NCBI GenBank assembly: GCA_017893485.1
Contig: CM030367.1
Location: forward strand, 138,078,388-138,142,387
Direction: 5' to 3'
From: Hemerocallis citrina
Lineage: Eukaryota > Streptophyta > Magnoliopsida > Asparagales > Asphodelaceae
DNA: 64,000 nucleotides
The translations under genes were made by a program, and so were the position numbers. The notes under the pieces are model-generated. The model was not told the DNA's origin. It searched no databases and was given only the letters and a program-made list of their open reading frames with translations. This document shows, piece after piece, positions 58,927 through 64,000 of the stretch; within the stretch, counting starts at the first letter, position 1, and each line of letters starts with the position of its first letter.

Positions 58927-59583
58927 TGTTACCGCTAAATCTGGTGTGGGGGTAAACAGACAGAATTTGTGAGTTCGAGGAAAAACCTGAATAGCGAAAC
59001 CAAACCTGACCCGTCGTTGACTGATCGTTGACTCCCGCCGTTAACCTGCAAAAAGTGCGAGACACCGGGGGGGATCCCGGCGACGCACCCTCCGACGCTC
59101 AAGTCAGTAATCAGAAATGATTAAGAAAGAGCGTAAATTGAGAAAATACTGATTACCTCTTAATGGAGATGGATGGGGGGTATTTATAGGCGTCTTAGGG
59201 ACTGGTTTTAGGAATGTAATCCCCGTGATTAAATAAGGAATATTCCTCGTAATCAGATAAGGCATGTAATCTGATAAGGTATATTTCCTGTAATCAGTTA
59301 AGGAATTTAATCCCTAATCCCCAGTGAAAAGATAGATGTGAATCATGGCCGTTGATTTAGATCTAATCAGGGACCTTGATTGTATCTTGCTGGATCGGGC
59401 ATGCAGCGGGTTGGAACCCGTACCCAGTTGACGTGGATCCGTTCATGAGTTATTGGGCTTTGAATAAAGACCCAGTTCCCATTTCAGACCCGTTTGTAGG
59501 CGAAATTACCGTTTTACCCCTGAGCTTTAAGATTCGTGTCCGATGTGAACGGTCCCGATTTAATCCTATTTTTAGCCATATCA
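58927..59583 (-). repeat. Outer element, right (5') LTR
   Basis: Direct repeat of 36532-37188. As the 5' LTR it carries the promoter (TATA near 59180, minus strand) for the element's RNA. Confidence 0.93.
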
Positions 59584-59929
59584 CTAATATATCTCTATTT
59601 CTCTCCTATTTCATAGCCGATATGGGACATATCTTCCCATGGTCAACCCGGGGTCAAAGCACACCCATTCCACTCATGCATTCTTTCTTCATTCATTTAT
59701 TCCATCTAGCCCATAGATCATCTTCTAAGCCCATCACACCATCCAAGCCTATAGGATCTTCTATAGTCCCACATTTAATACCTTTCACTTTCTTTCTTTC
59801 CATCCATGCCACGTCACTTTCAATCCTTCCATTATTTCTTTCTTTCTACTACTTCTTATATATATATATATATATATACTATATACTATTCCTTCCATAT
59901 ACTATTATACGGAAATACGGGGTCTCACA

Positions 59930-61550
59930 GTAGAACATGATGATGGGGACGAAGATGATCATGTAGCAGATGTAAATCCTACGAACAGCAATTCTAATGA
60001 AGTGAGAGCTACTGATAGTTATGCTAATGTTAACGCTCATATTACCGAGGAGATGACACAATGTGCTAGAGTACATTAAGTTCCACAAGAGTCGTCTGGT
60101 TCATCAAATGTAGACGAATTGTACATTGGACAGGAGTTTGTAAGTAAAGAGTTGATTCAGCAGGCTGTGAAGCTGTATTCTATCAAGAAACATCGTAAAT
60201 TCGTCACATTGAAATCTTCACCGTCACTGTACATTGTTAAATGTAAAATGGCACCTAGAAAACGTACAATTGAGGAGATGGTGCAAAGTCCCCCAGTAGT
60301 AAGTGATAGTGGATCCCCTTGGAGATTACGAGCAATTGTTCCAAAAGGCGGAACAAATTTTGTGGTGAAGAATATAGTTGGGCCTCATACTTGTACGAAT
60401 CCCACGTTGAATCAGGACCACTGTAAAGTTGATTCTAACCTTGTTTGCAATTTGATTGTGAGTGTGGTGAAGTTTGAGATAGGTTTAACAACACAGGCCA
60501 TTTTGAGATAGTGAAAGTACAATATAATTATCAGATTTTATATAAGAAAGTTTGGATTGCAAAATAAGACGCAACTGAGAGGTTGTTCGGTACCTTCGAA
60601 GAAGCATACACGAAGTTGCCTTTTCTACTATTAGCAATACAAGCAGCAAATCCAGGAACCGTTGTCCATTGGGATAAATATCAGTCTAGTCCTAGCAAGA
60701 AAACATTCAAGGGAGTATTTTAGGCATTTGGTCCTTCGATTGAAGATTTCAAGTCTTGCAGACCTGTTATTAGTGTTGATGGAACTCATCTGTACGGTAA
60801 GTACAAGGACTGTTTGTTAATTGTTGTTTCCCCAGATGCGAATGATTGCTTATTTCCATTTGTATTTGCATTAGTTGATGGAGAGAGTATAAACACGTGG
60901 ACAAGGTTCATGAGTTTCATTCGGTATTTTGTCACCGATCGTACTGAGTTGTGTGTTATCTCTGATCGTCATGCTGGTATTTTGTCTGCTATGGAATTGC
61001 TAAATGGAGCTTGGAACGAACCTAATGCATATCATCGTTATTTTATGCGTCATTTTGCTAAAAAAAATTTCAGTAAATTTGGTAGCAAGGCATTGCAGAA
61101 AAAGGCCAAAATTATAGCGTGTCAAAACCAACCCAAAAAGTTCAGGACCAAATTAGCTGAACTGGAAACTGTCAATGTCGAGGCAGCTAATTGGTTGAAA
61201 GAGAAACCAGTTGAGAAATGAGCACTTTATGCAGATGAAGGTCGAAGATACATCATAATGACTATGAACCTATCAGAAGTCTTCAATTCAGTCTTGAAAG
61301 GTGTCCGTAGTTTACCGGTAACTTTGATTGTGGAGATGATCTTTTATCGTCTAAACTCTTATTTTACTACTCGTCGACAGGAAGCCAATAAGATTTTATC
61401 TGAATGGAAGATATTTGCACGAAGAGTACATGAATTGATCGATAGTCGCCGTGAGAGAGCAAACCGATATGAGGTTATAATGTTTCATCATCAACCTGGA
61501 GTTTTTTCCACCAAAATGGGTCCCAACTTCAGACTTGCAGTATGATCATT
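59930..61550 (+). pseudogene. MULE transposase, MuDR and catalytic domains (3' of nested insertions)
   Basis: After the acidic linker, the MuDR DNA-binding region (60119-60511) reads FVSKELIQQAVKLYSIKK through PWRLRAIVP and GPHTC. The catalytic domain follows in another frame: VDGTHLYGK with Asp at 60778-60780, then ISDRHAGI with Asp at 60964-60966. A block NLSEVFNSVLKG holds a conserved Glu (61275-61277), which I take as the likely third acidic residue. Stops occur at 60077-60079 (TAA), 60509-60511 (TAG), 60721-60723 (TAG) and 61219-61221 (TGA, where a Trp codon is expected). There is a frameshift between about 60510 and 60600. Homology fades by 61550, and the gene tail is cut by the LTR starting at 61634. 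The enzyme would have excised and reinserted Mutator-like elements; this copy cannot. Confidence 0.8.
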
Positions 61551-63194
61551 GGTCCATTCATCTGCATCGAACCAAGACTGCACAAACACAAACTCCTGTA
61601 CAGGGACGCCAACGCGGCACAACCCAACTGTACTGTAACGCCCCGAATTCCAAATAAGACTGAATTCGAAGTTCCACACGATCTTTACACTTCACTTCGA
61701 ACAATTTTACAAGGAAATTTGAACTTTTCATCATACATCAGAGTTTTTTACATTTATTTACTCAGCGGAAGATAAAAATGAAGTACAACAAAAAAAATAA
61801 TATACAACTTGCAACATCTTTAATATGTAATTAATAAACAACATCGTATCAACTTTATATCTTCATGAAAATCCAACTCCTACATATAAAACTGTGGACA
61901 CGTTAGTTGCTTACAACCGACGAAAATGTTATACACGACCATTCTCTGTATGCCAGAAAAATAACGATCTTAATATTTTAACAGACCATAAACTTGAATG
62001 CGAATAAAGTGTTAAATGTGATTACTCTAAACATGTAAGTGTATACAATGCCTTAATGCCTAATACAGATATTTTATACTAAGATGACACTAATGCATAC
62101 TTGTTCGGATTCTATGCATCCCATACTACATATGTCCGAGGGCAAGCACTTATGTACTTCACATTAAAGGGTTCGATCCATCGCCATGAAAACTACCTAG
62201 TAATAAAGCAAGGTTTATATTATTCCACGAGTACGGATCCCAGTCCCGGAGTCCACCACCCGACTGTTATAACAGACTCCTCATTGTGCGAACATCCCGC
62301 AAGTGCCCCTCTAGCCCCAGTATACATATATACATTAGAGTACGACAAACTATCCGTCCGACTACGCATAGTCCCGGATTTAAAATAAAAGCTTGTCTCC
62401 TACGAAGCAACCACAGTCCCAGAATCCACCGCCCGACTGGGTCTATAATCTTGAAATCCACCGCCCGACTATATAGAGTGCCCCACTTACATTTGCCCAA
62501 GTTTTACTACATCTTCACTTATGTGCTTAGTTCTTAAGTTCAAGACATGAATAAATTATCATACCTAGAGTTAGTCTTACCCCCTACTGGACTTAATCAC
62601 AAATACCGAGATAGCTCAATGGCCATACTAAAAAATATAACTCAAATCAACAATGCCGGTACCCGAGGTCTCACTAAACTCTAAACCACAACCTTTCATT
62701 TACAAGAATCCACGGGTATTCATACCCTTCAATAATCATGTATTAAACTTAAATATTCTTATCTTCAACTCATTCACAATTTAATCAATGTCTCATCTTA
62801 ACATTACTCATGATTCATTTATTCATTTACAATTCAAAATAGAACAATAATTCTTTTCGTGATTCATCACTTTAAGTCTTAATAGCATTTTAAGCTCATA
62901 TGACAATTTATATCTCAACCAACATCAAGTATTTCTTAAATAAAAAATAAGAGTATAATCTCTTCAAGAGAAATCAATTCACATAACTATATAATGTTAT
63001 ACTCTTTAATAATTAATTTTTAGGTCAAAACTTTTTTTTTTTATCTCAATTTCTCCTTTTTAATTTCTCAAATATACATGAAAAATTCTAAAACCATTTT
63101 AAATAAATTCTAATTTATTTTATAGAAATTCTAGAATTTTTCCCAAATTTTATTCACATTAGAAATCCCTTAAAAATATTAAAAACACACAAAA

Positions 63195-63285
63195 AAAGTG
63201 TGGCTATCAGGTTTCGAACCCAAGCCAAACGCCCCACACAGTAGCGCCCAAAGCCCACTCCACTAACCAAATAGTCCAAGTGGAC
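63195..63285 (-). tRNA. tRNA-like relic 1 in the LTR
   Basis: On the minus strand a good B box, GGTTCGAAACC (63210-63220), lies downstream of an A-box-like CTATTTGGTTAGTGGAG (63260-63276). The ends do not pair into a clear acceptor stem and no anticodon is evident, so it is likely a pseudo-tRNA or SINE piece. Confidence 0.35.
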
Positions 63286-63367
63286 TTGGCTGTCAATATG
63301 CCCAAACGAATTCTCCATATGCCAACTTTCAGTTCGGATGTATTTAAATGAAAACAAAATAAAATGT

Positions 63368-63450
63368 GCCCAACAAGTTTCGAACCCAAGATCTCCTGCA
63401 TGCTACAGTAACGACTTATGGTGCACCGACTAATCAATAAGTCCAAGTGT
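63368..63450 (-). tRNA. tRNA-like relic 2 in the LTR
   Basis: Similar to the previous one: a B-box-like GGGTTCGAAACTT (63377-63389) and an upstream TTATTGATTAGTCGGTGC, on the minus strand, ~165 bp further on. Both share the leading 'cacttggact', suggesting duplication of one tRNA-derived unit. Confidence 0.35.
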
Positions 63451-64000
63451 GATTACTGGTTAGGAAATCACGCTATTGTAGTTTTGTTCATAACGTTCTG
63501 AAATTAGTTATTTTTCACAAAACTCGACATACGATCGATCTAATCTTTTTAATGAACTGAAATTTTCTTATTCATACTGATTTTACTTGAAAACAATGAT
63601 TCACGAATTTCCAAACTTGTGTTCTGAACATTGTATCTATATTTCAAATTATCTCTGTCTCTTTAATGAACATAAGTTTCATTTCTTTATTTTAATCAAA
63701 ATAGCATATTGTATCCCTTACAAATAACTTAAAATGATTCTATGTGTATCAATTCAATTTCACCAAAATTCATTTTTTTATCATAAGAGAAATCTCAACA
63801 AGTGTTCCTACAATTATATATTTCTACATTTATGAATTAACATGCATATATGGCCATAACTATTTTTGTCATTTCTAATTAACATGATGACAATTTGTTT
63901 TTTTAATCATATCAAAATTTCTACAATTCATAGCACACATAAAAGCATGGATTTGTTCATTAATTATCACATCAACTTTATCTATACTACTCATGTAATA

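Larger units (their letters stand above)
36532..59583 (-). mobile_element. Outer Tat/Retand-like gypsy element, non-autonomous, with internal tandem arrays
   Basis: Direct LTRs of 657 bp (36532-37188 and 58927-59583) start TGTTACCGC and end AGCCATATCA on the plus strand. They are flanked by the target duplication CTAAT (36527-36531 and 59584-59588). By eye the LTRs differ at two positions. On the minus strand the primer-binding site (TGGCGCCGTCTGTGGGAA) and the first ~66 codons of gag follow the right LTR. The rest is tandem arrays and GC-rich spacer, with no protease, RT, RNase H or integrase. A polypurine tract (AGGAGTGGGGGGCTCG) precedes the left LTR. LTR ends, binding site, polypurine tract and repeat families match the inner element, so it is a non-autonomous relative. 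The inner element is inserted in its AT-rich 3' part. Confidence 0.88.
36412..59929. mobile_element. 461-bp solo LTR inserted in the MULE gene, itself split by the gypsy nest
   Basis: The left part, 36412-36531, begins TGTAACGCCCCG. The right part, 59589-59929, ends ACGGGGTCTCACA. They are flanked by the exact 5-bp duplication GTAGA (36407-36411 and 59930-59934). Removing the nested gypsy elements and one CTAAT copy leaves 461 bp with LTR-like TG...CA ends and no internal domain. It contains a (TA)n tract near 59858-59878. Its family is unknown; it is related only at its termini to the long LTR at 18603. Confidence 0.8.
61634..64000 (-). mobile_element. Start of a second copy of the long LTR, cut by the window edge
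   Basis: It begins TGTAACGCCCCGAATTCC and follows the copy at 18603 through its 'cggatcccagtcccggagt' region. It continues with the part found at 26378-27620 in the first copy, so it represents an uninterrupted version. The base sequence before it ends TGTAC, the expected target duplication, whose partner is outside. A segment of roughly 600 bp (about 63010-63700) has no counterpart in the first copy and holds two tRNA-like relics. The first copy has its own ~350-bp private segment at 27040-27390. Confidence 0.8.

Overview
This is repeat-rich nuclear DNA from a flowering plant, probably a eudicot; I cannot name the species. Every recognisable coding segment belongs to a transposable element. 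I found no intact host gene, no ribosomal RNA, no convincing functional tRNA and no bacterial-type feature. The evidence for a plant is the set of element families (Ty3/gypsy Tat and Athila types, Ty1/copia, MULE, hAT, Helitron, LINE), GT-AG introns, plant TATA boxes and AT-rich flanks.

Layout. (1) 1-7453: the 5' part of a large, probably once autonomous Helitron on the minus strand, with a seven-exon Rep-helicase gene that runs off the left edge. (2) 8375-13125: hAT-type remnants. A 545-bp non-autonomous Helitron (8543-9087) sits in one of them and shares its 5' end with the large Helitron. (3) 13126-18602: AT-rich DNA with a 1.09-kb tandem duplication. (4) 18603-29154: a long solo LTR, 5-bp target duplication GGCCA, split by an internally deleted Athila-like element (19342-26372, target duplication AGTCC). 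(5) 29440-34000: decayed copia, LINE and possible SINE remnants. (6) 35240-61633: a decayed MULE transposase gene that carries a four-layer nest. (7) 61634-64000: the beginning of a second copy of the long LTR in part 4, cut by the window edge.

The nest is the centrepiece. The MULE gene is split by a 461-bp solo LTR (36412-59929, duplication GTAGA). That LTR is split by a Tat/Retand-like non-autonomous gypsy element (36532-59583, duplication CTAAT). That element is split in turn by a related coding element (37529-51238, duplication ATAAT). All three duplications can be read directly. By eye, the two LTRs of each gypsy element differ at only about two positions in ~660 bp, so both insertions are very recent.

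The inner element reads on the minus strand: 5' LTR, primer-binding site, gag, protease, reverse transcriptase, RNase H, a second archaeal-type RNase H and integrase. A tandem array, an antisense (+ strand) gene region, another tandem array, a polypurine tract and the 3' LTR follow. The antisense region has its own TATA box, introns and AATAAA. The outer element keeps only LTRs, primer-binding site, the first ~66 codons of gag, polypurine tract and expanded versions of the same tandem repeats. It was presumably mobilised by proteins of a relative such as the inner element.

Limits: alignments, repeat counts and splice sites were judged by eye. Family and lineage names rest on motifs recalled from known families, not on database searches.
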